From contig DBHR01000079.1 in NCBI GenBank assembly GCA_002296225.1, positions 1 to 24,077 on the forward strand: a DNA stretch of 24,077 nucleotides. Direction: 5' to 3'. Shown here piece after piece: positions 15,277 through 22,291 of the stretch. The position numbers were made by a program, and so were the translations under genes. Each line of letters opens with the position of its first letter. The first letter of the stretch is position 1. This DNA is from Acidobacteria bacterium UBA823 (lineage in GTDB: Bacteria; Acidobacteriota; Vicinamibacteria; Vicinamibacterales; UBA823). The notes under the pieces are model-generated. The model was not told where the DNA came from. It searched no databases and saw only the letters and a list, made by a program, of their open reading frames with translations.

Positions 15277-16764
15277 TCAGCCGACTGCTGAGTCCTCCTC
15301 AAGGTCCTCGTCCGCGGGAAGCTTCTTGATCGTAAACCCAGTGAAGCCGAATACCGCGGAGATTAGCGGACTTATCAGATTGAAGAAACAGAACGGCAGG
15401 TAGGTCAGCGTGGCCACGCCAAGCGCCTGCGACATAAACGCACCGCAGGTGTTCCAGGGGACAAGCGGTGAAGTAAGCGTGCCGGAATCTTCAAGCGTCC
15501 GCGACAAATTGCGCGGGTCTAGCCCACGTTTGCGGTATTCGGCGCGGAACATCCGGCCCGGGAGAACTATCGAGATGTATTGGTCTGACGCCACGACGTT
15601 CATGCCGATCGCGGTCACGATCGTGGCGGCAATCAGGCCGCCGGTCCCGTGTACGAATCCCAAGACCGCGTATGCGATCTTCTCGAGCATTTTCGTTGTT
15701 TCCATGAGCCCGCCGAACATCAGGGCCGACATGACGAGCCAGATTGTCGTGAGCATGCTCGACATACCGCCTCGGCTCAACAGGTCGTCAAGTGTCGCAT
15801 TTCCGGACGTCAGCACGAACCCGTCGAAAAGCGCAATCCAGACACCCTTCAGAATGGCCAAGCTGCGCGGCAGGTCGGTCTCGCCGACGTAAGTGAGAAT
15901 CGCCTGCTGCTGGAAAAGCACGGCGAACAGGCCACCAGTCAGGGCGCCGAGCAGCAGTGCAGGAAAGGCCGGCACTTTACGGATGACTAGGACCAAGACG
16001 AGCGCCGCGGGTAGCAATAGGTGCGGGCCGATCGTGAACTGTGCCCGCAGCTCCGCAAGAATCACGTCGAGGTCGCCAGCGCTCTCGGGCGGTGCCGACA
16101 ACAAGCCAGCGCCGGTGAAGAGCAGCAACGCGATGAAGAAGCTCGGTGCTGTCGTCCAGACCATGTGCCGAATGTGCAGGAAAAGGTCGGTGCCCGCCAT
16201 CGCCGGGGCCAAGTTCGTCGTGTCCGAAAGAGGCGACATCTTGTCGCCGAAGTACGAGCCCGAGATGATCGCGCCAGCTGCCAGACCGACGTTAAGGTCC
16301 TGAGTCGTGGCTATGCCGATGAGCGCAATGCCGACTGTGCTCGCCGTCGTCCACGAGCTACCACTCGCAAGCGCGACGAACGCACAAATGATGGTCGCCG
16401 CTGGGTAGAAGACCGATGGAGAGAGAATCTGCAGCCCGTAATAGATCATCGACGGCACGACGCCGGCCAGAATCCAGGTGCCTATGAGGGAGCCGACGAC
16501 CATTAGAATCAGGATAGCGCCCATCGCGAGCGAAATGCCCGTAACGATCCCGCGGTCCAGCTCACGCCAGGTGTAGCCGTTGCGGAGCCCTACGAGAATC
16601 GCCACGGCTCCACTTAACATGAGCGCGATCTGGTTGGGACCTGACGACGATTCATCGCCGAACATATAGACCGACGAGGCAAGGAAGACGATCAGCACGC
16701 TGACAGGAAGCAACGCCTGTCCTAGTGTCGGCTCACGTTTAATCGGTTTAGCAGATTCGGTCAC
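15277..16764 (-). CDS. nhaC: NhaC-type Na+/H+ antiporter
   Basis: A 495-residue membrane protein with about 11-12 hydrophobic helices and the NhaC family signature GSYFGDKMSPLSDTTNLAPAMAGTDLFLHIRHM (about residues 165-200), preceded by ALASGSSWTTASTVGIALIGIA. A second repeat-like block includes LVPWNTCGAFMSQALGVATLTYLPF. NhaC proteins exchange sodium for protons; some relatives exchange malate/lactate or amino acids, so the ion specificity is inferred from family only. The start is GTG at 16764 (MTESAKPIKREP), with no strong ribosome site. The last residues are acidic (DEDLEEDSAVG). The small lipoprotein gene ends 87 bases upstream on the same strand. Confidence 0.9.
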   Translation of the reverse strand: MTESAKPIKREPTLGQALLPVSVLIVFLASSVYMFGDESSSGPNQIALMLSGAVAILVGLRNGYTWRELDRGIVTGISLAMGAILILMVVGSLIGTWILAGVVPSMIYYGLQILSPSVFYPAATIICAFVALASGSSWTTASTVGIALIGIATTQDLNVGLAAGAIISGSYFGDKMSPLSDTTNLAPAMAGTDLFLHIRHMVWTTAPSFFIALLLFTGAGLLSAPPESAGDLDVILAELRAQFTIGPHLLLPAALVLVLVIRKVPAFPALLLGALTGGLFAVLFQQQAILTYVGETDLPRSLAILKGVWIALFDGFVLTSGNATLDDLLSRGGMSSMLTTIWLVMSALMFGGLMETTKMLEKIAYAVLGFVHGTGGLIAATIVTAIGMNVVASDQYISIVLPGRMFRAEYRKRGLDPRNLSRTLEDSGTLTSPLVPWNTCGAFMSQALGVATLTYLPFCFFNLISPLISAVFGFTGFTIKKLPADEDLEEDSAVG

Positions 16765-16851
16765 GGAAAGAAGCGGATTGTACCACCGTTCCCCTGGGGT
16801 GGAAGTTGCAGGCCCGGGGTGTGCAAGAGGCGGGCGTTACTGCGTGACTCT

Positions 16852-17334
16852 TTAAGAAATCTCGGCTTCGGCAAAAACTGCGATCGTTTTCCGGCCGCCG
16901 AAGTCCTCGACGTTCGGTCCGGTGAGTCTCTCGCCGTTTTCACCGTAGGCTTCGATGATGACGGCAGGCTGCATGTCACCGGTCGGCTGCATCTCGAAAA
17001 CCAGCTGAATCAGGGCGTGGCCAGTCGGCCAGTCGGCGACCGACATCTCGAACGTGAAGGTCCCTCCGTTAAATTCGATCTGTCCGGTCTCATAGCCGTC
17101 GTAATCACCAACATCGAAGCCTTCGTGCTTCACCTCATAGGAAATTAATGCACCGTCGGGTAGGTTGCCGCTGCCGTTGATGCGGAGCACGGCGTGCTCG
17201 ACGACGGCCGAATCAATGATGTAGTCTGCCCCGCCCTCAGGAGGCACCACCTCGGCAGGTGCCTCCGCTGGGGCCAGCGAGCCGCCACAACCAACGGTCA
17301 GGACACAGATCAATGGGAGGGTATGTCGATGCAT
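16852..17334 (-). CDS. Small lipoprotein of unknown function, 160 aa
   Basis: The N-terminus MHRHTLPLICVLTVGCGG is a lipoprotein signal with Cys16 as the lipid anchor (lipobox TVGC). A short Ala/Pro/Glu linker follows. The remainder is a single predicted beta-rich domain with alternating polar and hydrophobic strands (HAVLRINGSGNLPDGALISYEV, GTFTFEMSVADWP, ALIQLVFEMQP, PAVIIEAYGENGERLTG), resembling an immunoglobulin-like sandwich. I do not recognise the family. ATG at 17334 has GGAG seven bases upstream. It is divergent from the YjbQ-like gene, and the antiporter follows downstream; any functional link is unknown. Confidence 0.85.
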   Translation of the reverse strand: MHRHTLPLICVLTVGCGGSLAPAEAPAEVVPPEGGADYIIDSAVVEHAVLRINGSGNLPDGALISYEVKHEGFDVGDYDGYETGQIEFNGGTFTFEMSVADWPTGHALIQLVFEMQPTGDMQPAVIIEAYGENGERLTGPNVEDFGGRKTIAVFAEAEIS

Positions 17335-17364
17335 GGTTCACTCCGTGCAAACCATCAATAAGCT

Positions 17365-17370
17365 GTTATA
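17365..17370 (-). promoter_or_regulatory. Possible -10 box for the small lipoprotein gene
   Basis: TATAAC on the minus strand matches five of six consensus bases and lies 30 bases before the ATG at 17334. No convincing -35 box is found 16-18 bases further upstream, so the call is weak. Confidence 0.3.
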
Positions 17371-17501
17371 CCTGTGCGCCACAAAGCCAGCAGTCGCCTT
17401 ACTTTAGACCACACTGGCAGAATAATCTGACCTGTTCCTCTACGTTGGACTACACCAGAACGCTGACTGCCGAACGGATGACATCTCACGCGAAGACAGT
17501 T

Positions 17502-17522
17502 AGACTAGATCCGGTTTAGTCT
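17502..17522. promoter_or_regulatory. Candidate operator dyad before the YjbQ-like gene
   Basis: AGACTA (17502-17507) and TAGTCT (17517-17522) form an inverted repeat with a nine-base spacer, ending 11 bases before the ATG at 17534. It could bind a repressor or form a small hairpin covering the start region. The rest of the 199-base divergent gap (17335-17533) shows only the possible -10 box on the other strand. Confidence 0.3.
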
Positions 17523-17533
17523 GTTTCGAGGCG

Positions 17534-18601
17534 ATGAACACACCGGCCGAAGTCACACTGGAAATCAGCCCGCGCGCCCGGGTTGACGTCGTGGACGTCC
17601 GCCCTCGCGTTGCGTCCGTCCATGGCGACATTCTCAAACACTTCCCGCGCGCGCTCTACTGCTCGTTCCACACAACGGCCGGCTACCTCGATCAGAGCCT
17701 AGCGAAGCGGCTGAATAGAAAGCGTGACGGCGTCGCACCATATCTCAGCTTCTTCCGAGCCCTGTTCCCCGAACGCGGCGGCTACCGGCACGACGACCTC
17801 CATCTCCGCGAGGATTTGTCCGAAGCGCAGCGCCGCGTCGAGCCGCGTAATGCCGACTCACACCTGGCGTTCATTAGCGCCGGGCTCCGTAGCTGCGTGG
17901 CTTATCGGCAACAGAACGGCGAGCCAGTCTATTTCATCGATCTCGACGGCATCACCAACGGCCGCCCGCGCCAGCGCGTCACGAGCATTCTCGGCTACAA
18001 CGCTGAAGAGGAGGTTGCAACCGAGCGCATGGCGGTGCCGCTCTCCAGGCATCCGGTCGATTCGGTGAACCTAAAGGACCCGCGGCTCGGGCTATCCGAC
18101 CGGTGTCAGGCACTCATTACCAAGCACGGCGTGGAAAAGGGGCGCATTCGCATTGCCCTGGCGCCCAATGAGCATCAGGCCGGCCTCACCGTCAACGAAT
18201 ACGAAACGCTGCTCATGAAGCACGACCTTGCCGAAGTACTCCGGAACCCGTTTCGGTTCATGGCCGAGAAAAGCCGCCATCTGCTGGCTAACCCGCGCGC
18301 CATTCCGAATAAGACCATCGGCTACGCGAAGTACGACATGGTCCGGGTCTTTAACGAATTGGTGGACGCGCTCGGGTTGAGCGAATCGGTAGTGGAGAAG
18401 ATCCTCGCCCGCTTTATCGGCGCACCCGCACGCCGCTTCCTCCGAATGAAACGGTCGGTCAGTCTGCTCGTCTCGGATCGCGACAAGGCCGGCCACGGGG
18501 CGCTTGCTGAGGGTACGTTCCAGAGCCCGATCCTCGTGCAGTGGCAACAGTGCGAACGCCGCGAGCGTTCGGTCGACATCACCCTCACGCGGTTCCGATA
18601 G
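17534..18601 (+). CDS. YjbQ/UPF0047-like protein with long C-terminal extension
   Basis: The first ~150 residues resemble the YjbQ/UPF0047 family: CSFHTTAGYLDQSL (H46 within HTTAG), GGYRHDD (82-88), NADSHLAFISAGL (H110) and a closing strand GEPVYFIDLDG. Family members are about 135 residues; this protein has 355, so some 200 residues are extra. An additional ~17 residues sit between GGYRHDD and NADSH. The last 45 residues (VSLLVSDRDKAGHG, then EGTFQSPILVQWQQ and a final RSVDITLTRF) look like a second copy of the YjbQ closing strands, which suggests a degenerate duplication; this is inference. YjbQ has been linked to a minor thiamine-phosphate synthase activity, but no function can be assigned here. 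The ribosome site is poor (GAGG only two bases from ATG). Confidence 0.8.
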   Translation: MNTPAEVTLEISPRARVDVVDVRPRVASVHGDILKHFPRALYCSFHTTAGYLDQSLAKRLNRKRDGVAPYLSFFRALFPERGGYRHDDLHLREDLSEAQRRVEPRNADSHLAFISAGLRSCVAYRQQNGEPVYFIDLDGITNGRPRQRVTSILGYNAEEEVATERMAVPLSRHPVDSVNLKDPRLGLSDRCQALITKHGVEKGRIRIALAPNEHQAGLTVNEYETLLMKHDLAEVLRNPFRFMAEKSRHLLANPRAIPNKTIGYAKYDMVRVFNELVDALGLSESVVEKILARFIGAPARRFLRMKRSVSLLVSDRDKAGHGALAEGTFQSPILVQWQQCERRERSVDITLTRFR

Positions 18602-18738
18602 AAATAATCATGCACGTTGGCCAGCAGCGGTGGACCCAAGCGCGGTGTGCGGGTCAAATACTCGCTTCGCTTCTTCTAGGGTAGTTTGCAGGATCGTGAG
18701 TCGCGTGTCGGCATGCCCGCAGCACACCCTCCGGAAAC

Positions 18739-18812
18739 TGGCTGGGAGGCAGGGATTCGAACCCCGATTCCACGGTCCAGAGCCGCGTGTCCTACCATTG
18801 AACGACCTCCCA
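18739..18812 (-). tRNA. tRNA-Gln (anticodon CUG)
   Basis: The minus strand folds as a complete cloverleaf. The acceptor stem TGGGAGG/CCTCCCA has seven pairs, beginning with the U1-A72 pair typical of tRNA-Gln. The D arm is GTTC/GGAC with a GG-containing loop. The anticodon stem CGCGG/CCGTG closes the loop CTCTGGA, so the anticodon is CTG. The T arm is CGGGG-TTCGAAT-CCCTG. Discriminator G and CCA are encoded (18742-18739). It lies between the YjbQ-like gene and the selenoprotein gene, on the opposite strand to both, with its own promoter. Confidence 0.96.
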
Positions 18813-18843
18813 GTATCGGCCGCGGTGGGACTCAGAACCCCTA

Positions 18844-18872
18844 ATTATAGATAGCTGAAACGGCACCGACAA
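18844..18872 (-). promoter_or_regulatory. Sigma-70-type promoter of tRNA-Gln
   Basis: On the minus strand a perfect TATAAT (18844-18849) is preceded, after exactly 17 bases, by TTGTCG (18867-18872, four of six -35 bases). Transcription would start near 18837, about 25 bases before the tRNA. The perfect -10 box and ideal spacer make this the clearest promoter in the window. Confidence 0.75.
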
Positions 18873-18911
18873 GGCTTGTCCGACGGGTTGGCATGGTTGT
18901 CCGGACGACAT

Positions 18912-18940
18912 TTGCGAATCCGAGCAGCGGTCGTTATGCT
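18912..18940 (+). promoter_or_regulatory. Possible promoter of the selenoprotein gene
   Basis: TTGCGA (18912-18917) and TATGCT (18935-18940) each match four of six consensus bases and are separated by the ideal 17 bases. Transcription would start near 18947, about 65 bases before the GTG start. A hairpin, TGGCCCG (18940-18946) with CGGGCCA (18958-18964), overlaps the predicted start site. Confidence 0.35.
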
Positions 18941-19012
18941 GGCCCGACGTAGCCGGCCGGGCCAAGGCGCCGCTGAATAGTTCGGACCGGTTTAAACTTC
19001 TTGGAGATGGGT

Positions 19013-20050
19013 GTGAGTCGTAATGTGATTTGGTCGTGTGTGCTGCTGCTCATGCTGGGCGTGGGGGCTCTTTTATCGAAGCAGCAGACGGGTTCACCCG
19101 ATGAAGTCGTCGCGCGTGTGGGTGATCGCAAGATTACGCTCGGCGAGATCGAGCAGGTGTGGCGGGAAACTGACGCTGGGTCGTTCATGCAGGTCTCGCA
19201 GTCACGCTACGATGCACTGGTTCTATATCTAGACAGAGTCGTCGGCAACCAGATCCTCGAGATCGAGGCCGCTAATCGTGGCGTCACGGTGGAGGCACTC
19301 TTACGGCAGGAGCTGCCGGGCCGGGTGAAACCGGTCACCAACACCGACGTCGAGCAGTTCTACAGCAGCCTCGGGAGCCAGCAGGCCCAAGGGCGTACGC
19401 TTGAACAGCTACGGACACCAATCCAAAACTTTCTGCAGCAGCAGCGACCTGGTCTGGCACGCATCGCGCTAATCAGCGAGCTCTCGAGCAGCCTAGATGT
19501 GCCGATCGAGCGGCTCTTGGAACCGCCGCGGCAGGAAATCGCCATCGCGCCGACCGACCCGATAAAGGGTCCGGCGAGCGCCACTGTGGAGATCGTCGAG
19601 TTCTCCGACTTTCAGTGACCATTTTGCGGGAGGGTCGGTCCGACCCTCGAGAAAATCACTGAAACGTTTGGCGATCGGGTGCGCTTCGTCTTTAAGGATT
19701 TGCCACTGAACACACATCCGCAGGCCTTCAAGGCCGCCGAAGCAGCTCAGTGCGCGCATGTCCAGGGACGGTTCTGGGAATACCACGATAAACTGTTCGC
19801 CAACCAGAACGCACTAGCAATCGCGGACTTGAAGCGGTACGCGCGCGAGCTGAAACTCGACCAAGGGTCGTTCGATACCTGTCTGGATACAAGTGCAACG
19901 GCGAGACTGGTGCGGCAGGACATGACCGACGCAGAAGGTTACGGCGTGTCGTCCACACCGACGCTCTTTATCAACGGCCGGCTAGTGTCTGGCGCCCAGC
20001 CGTTCGAGGCCTTCGAGACAATCATCAACGATGAGCTGGCACGGAGGTAA
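19013..20050 (+). CDS. Selenoprotein: SurA-N domain fused to DsbA-like thioredoxin domain, UPFC active site (TGA = Sec)
   Basis: Read through TGA 19616-19618, this is one 345-residue protein. Residues 1-20 are a membrane anchor or signal (VIWSCVLLLMLGVGALL). Residues ~30-110 resemble the SurA/PpiC N-terminal chaperone domain (VVARVGDRKITLGEIEQVW). A DsbA/Thioredoxin_4 domain follows from ~180: VEIVEFSDFQ-U202-PFC205, then VRFVFKDLPLNTHPQAFKAAEAAQCA and the cis-proline loop SSTPTLFING (P316). The TGA replaces the first, nucleophilic Cys of CPFC, and domain similarity is continuous on both sides in the same frame. A SECIS-like hairpin surrounds the TGA. GTG 19013 is chosen because GGAG lies six bases upstream; ATG 19007 and TTG 19001 are too near it or lack a site. 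Role: periplasmic thiol oxidoreductase/isomerase, substrates unknown. Plain translation would split it into 19013-19618 and a second piece. Confidence 0.88.
19613..19661 (+). promoter_or_regulatory. Bacterial SECIS element around the TGA codon
   Basis: The mRNA folds into one long hairpin. The lower stem is CAGUG (19613-19617) with CACUG (19657-19661), so the UGA itself is partly paired. A bulge ACC follows. The middle stem is AUUUU (19621-19625) with AAAAU (19652-19656). After an internal loop, the upper stem GAGGGUC (19630-19636) pairs with GACCCUC (19642-19648), closing the loop GGUCC. Counting U of UGA as 1, the loop G and U fall at 23 and 24, the positions of the essential G23/U24 in E. 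coli fdhF as I recall it. The bulged U17 of fdhF is not present (G here). SelB is expected to bind this loop. Confidence 0.8.
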
Positions 20051-20065
20051 CTCTAGCTTCCAGGC

Positions 20066-20719
20066 TTAGGGTCGCCCGTTGAGCGGGGAGTTTTCCACGC
20101 TCTCCCAGAGATACCAAGACGCAACGGAGCGGTAGGGGCGCCAGGGCTCGGCGATCTTCAGCATCCGTTTTGGGATTGGCGGCTTGCGCATCCGGTAGGC
20201 CGTCTGCATCGCCTTGACGATGCCCAGGTCTCCGACCGGGAATACGTCGGGTCGGCCGAGCCGGAACATTAGGAACATATCGGCTGACCACCTGCCAATC
20301 CCCTTTACCGAAGTCAGTGCTGCGATCACCTCATCGTCGGATAGAGTCTCAAGCGAATCTAGGTCGAGCGTGCCCCGATTGACTTTTGTGGAAAGATCCT
20401 TCAAATAGTCCACCTTCGCCCAGCTGAGCCCGGCACCGCGGAGTCGTTCGCGGCGACTCTTACCGACGGCCGCTGATGTCAGGCCGTCGTTGGTGGGAAA
20501 GGCAGCGAGAAGACGCGCGTAAATCGTCGCGGCGGCCTTGACCGACAGCTGCTGCCAGACGATGGCTTCGACCAGCGCTAGGTAGGAATCTGACCGCTTC
20601 ACGCGCCCCATCCCGCACGGCCCCTGGCGGCGGATGATGGCCGCCATGACCGGATCACGCACCGCCAGATAACGGCACGCCCGTCGGTAGTCGGCCGGGG
20701 TAATGAGCGGCCCGGTCAC
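20066..20719 (-). CDS. DNA-3-methyladenine glycosylase, AlkA-like (HhH-GPD)
   Basis: A 217-residue base-excision glycosylase of the HhH-GPD superfamily. SYLALVEAIVWQQLSVKAAATIY opens the catalytic domain. LTSVKGIGRWSADMFLMF (136-153) is the helix-hairpin-helix, and D164 in FPVGDLGIVKAM is the catalytic aspartate. The end (AEPWRPYRSVASWYLWE) is characteristic of the AlkA/yeast Mag1 group, which removes 3-methyladenine and other alkylated purines. The N-terminal TBP-like domain of E. coli AlkA is absent, as in the compact members. The ATG overlaps the gltX stop as ATGA, so translation is probably coupled. It is convergent with the selenoprotein gene, 15 bases away. Confidence 0.92.
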   Translation of the reverse strand: MTGPLITPADYRRACRYLAVRDPVMAAIIRRQGPCGMGRVKRSDSYLALVEAIVWQQLSVKAAATIYARLLAAFPTNDGLTSAAVGKSRRERLRGAGLSWAKVDYLKDLSTKVNRGTLDLDSLETLSDDEVIAALTSVKGIGRWSADMFLMFRLGRPDVFPVGDLGIVKAMQTAYRMRKPPIPKRMLKIAEPWRPYRSVASWYLWESVENSPLNGRP

Positions 20720-22215
20720 GGGGTCGGCTCAGTCGGTCGGTGCTCGGCAAGAAATTGCTCGAGCGCTTTGAGTCGGCTGAGCGTCCTGTCGCGGCCGATG
20801 AGCTCGACCATCTCAAAGAGGCCTGGGCTGACGGTACGACCGGTCATGCCAACTCGGGTGGCGTGAATGAGAACACCAGCCTTGATGCTCCTAGCATCGG
20901 CCACGGTGCGAAGCGAATGCTCCAGGGACCTGGCCTCAAACTGGTCCTGGTCGAGCGCAGCGTACGCCTCCCGCAGAGCAGCAACATGACCGCCTAGCCC
21001 TGCCGACGAAAGCCGCTGTTTCACAGCTTCCGACTCGTAGGTCACCTCGCCGGCCAAAAGCGGCTGGGCGTACTCAACGAACTCGGCAAGAAATCTCACG
21101 CGCGATTTTAATAACTCGATCACCTTGACGAGCCACGCGCGCGGCCCGCCAGCAGTGGCGTACGCCTCGCGCCACAGGCCGGCCTGCTCAAGCAGCGGCT
21201 GGGCCTCGTCAACGACCGCTTCGGCCGACATGAGCCCAATGTGCTGGCCGTTGAACCACTCTAGCTTCCCCTGATCAAAGACGGCATTCCCGCCGCCGAT
21301 GCCCTCCAGCGTGAATGCCTGCACAAGTGACGTGCGCGTGAAAACTTCTCGATCGCCGCCTGGCGACCAACCGAGCAGTGCCAAGAAATTTATCAGCGCG
21401 TCTGGCTGGTAGCCTCGTTGCCGATAGTCGGTGACCGAGGTGGCACCGTGCCGTTTACTTAAGCGTTTCTTGTCAGGTCCAAAGATGAGCGGTACATGGG
21501 CAAATTGGGGCGGCGCGGCGCCCAGCGCACCGTAGAGCAGAATGTGCTTGGGCGTGTTGGAGGTGTGGTCGTCGCCACGCACGACGTGCGTGATCGCCAT
21601 ATCTACGTCGTCGACAACAACCGACAGGTGGTAGGTCGGGTGACCGTCGGACCGCAGAATGACGAAATCCTCAATCGTTGTGTTGTCAATATCGATCAAG
21701 CCACGGACGCAATCCTTAAACTGAGTCCGTCCTTCGGGCACCTTAAACCGGATCGCGTGCGGGACGCCGGCATCCTTGAGCCGCGCCAGCGCCTTTTCGC
21801 CGCGATCGAGGCATGCTCGGTCGTACAGCCAGCCAGCGCCCTCGGCCTGAGCGGCTTCACGGCGTTCTTTGAGATCTTCGGGCTGGCAAAAGCAGGGGTA
21901 GGCGTGACCGCTGGCCACGAGCCGGTTGACCGCTACCCGGTAGTTCGCGAGGCGGGCTGATTGAAAGTAGGGACCGTGCGGACCGCCCACGCCAGGGCCT
22001 TCATCCCAATCGATCCCCAGCCAGCGCAACCCGTCGAGGATCCCGGCCACCGAGTCATCCGAGGAGCGACGGATATCGGTATCCTCGACCCGCAGGACGA
22101 AGACGCCGCCATGCCGCCGCGCATAGAGCCAGTTGAACAGTGCCGTTCGTGCCCCACCGATGTGCAGGAACCCGGTCGGCGAGGGCGCGAAACGAAGGCG
22201 TGGGGTCAGGGCCAT
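20716..22215 (-). CDS. gltX: Glutamyl-tRNA synthetase
   Basis: A class I synthetase of 499 residues. RFAPSPTGFLHIGGARTALFNWL holds the HIGH-type motif (H18-I-G-G21), and RLSKRHG (251-257) is the KMSKS-type motif. The VVRGDDHTSNTPKHILLY segment is typical of GluRS. A zinc-site pattern is present: C108-F-C110 and Y131-D-R-A-C135. The enzyme charges tRNA-Glu with glutamate; in bacteria without GlnRS a non-discriminating form also charges tRNA-Gln for GatCAB. Whether that applies here cannot be told, but a tRNA-Gln gene lies about 2 kb away. ATG 22215 starts at the fold (MALTPRLRFAPS); no clear ribosome site precedes it. Confidence 0.96.
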   Translation of the reverse strand: MALTPRLRFAPSPTGFLHIGGARTALFNWLYARRHGGVFVLRVEDTDIRRSSDDSVAGILDGLRWLGIDWDEGPGVGGPHGPYFQSARLANYRVAVNRLVASGHAYPCFCQPEDLKERREAAQAEGAGWLYDRACLDRGEKALARLKDAGVPHAIRFKVPEGRTQFKDCVRGLIDIDNTTIEDFVILRSDGHPTYHLSVVVDDVDMAITHVVRGDDHTSNTPKHILLYGALGAAPPQFAHVPLIFGPDKKRLSKRHGATSVTDYRQRGYQPDALINFLALLGWSPGGDREVFTRTSLVQAFTLEGIGGGNAVFDQGKLEWFNGQHIGLMSAEAVVDEAQPLLEQAGLWREAYATAGGPRAWLVKVIELLKSRVRFLAEFVEYAQPLLAGEVTYESEAVKQRLSSAGLGGHVAALREAYAALDQDQFEARSLEHSLRTVADARSIKAGVLIHATRVGMTGRTVSPGLFEMVELIGRDRTLSRLKALEQFLAEHRPTEPTP

Positions 22216-22291
22216 CGCTCAGGCGAGCTATTCGGTCTACGGTCGCAGCTTGCGGACCCGAACGAACGCACTACAATCAGCACCGCGTCAC

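Noticed and set aside
16775..16800. GC-rich CCACC...GGTGG hairpin before the antiporter start as a terminator for the small lipoprotein gene
   Set aside because: The stem is only five pairs, with an interfering inner CCCC/GGGG, and no T-run follows on the minus strand.
18602..18738. Terminator or small gene between the YjbQ-like gene and tRNA-Gln
   Set aside because: I see no stable stem followed by a T-run on either strand, and no short frame with a ribosome site.
19616..19618. Reading the TGA as a pseudogene mutation or sequencing error
   Set aside because: It lies exactly on the active-site Cys codon, the frame is otherwise intact on both sides, and a SECIS-like hairpin in the right register surrounds it. 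It remains the alternative if selA/selB/selC are missing from the genome.
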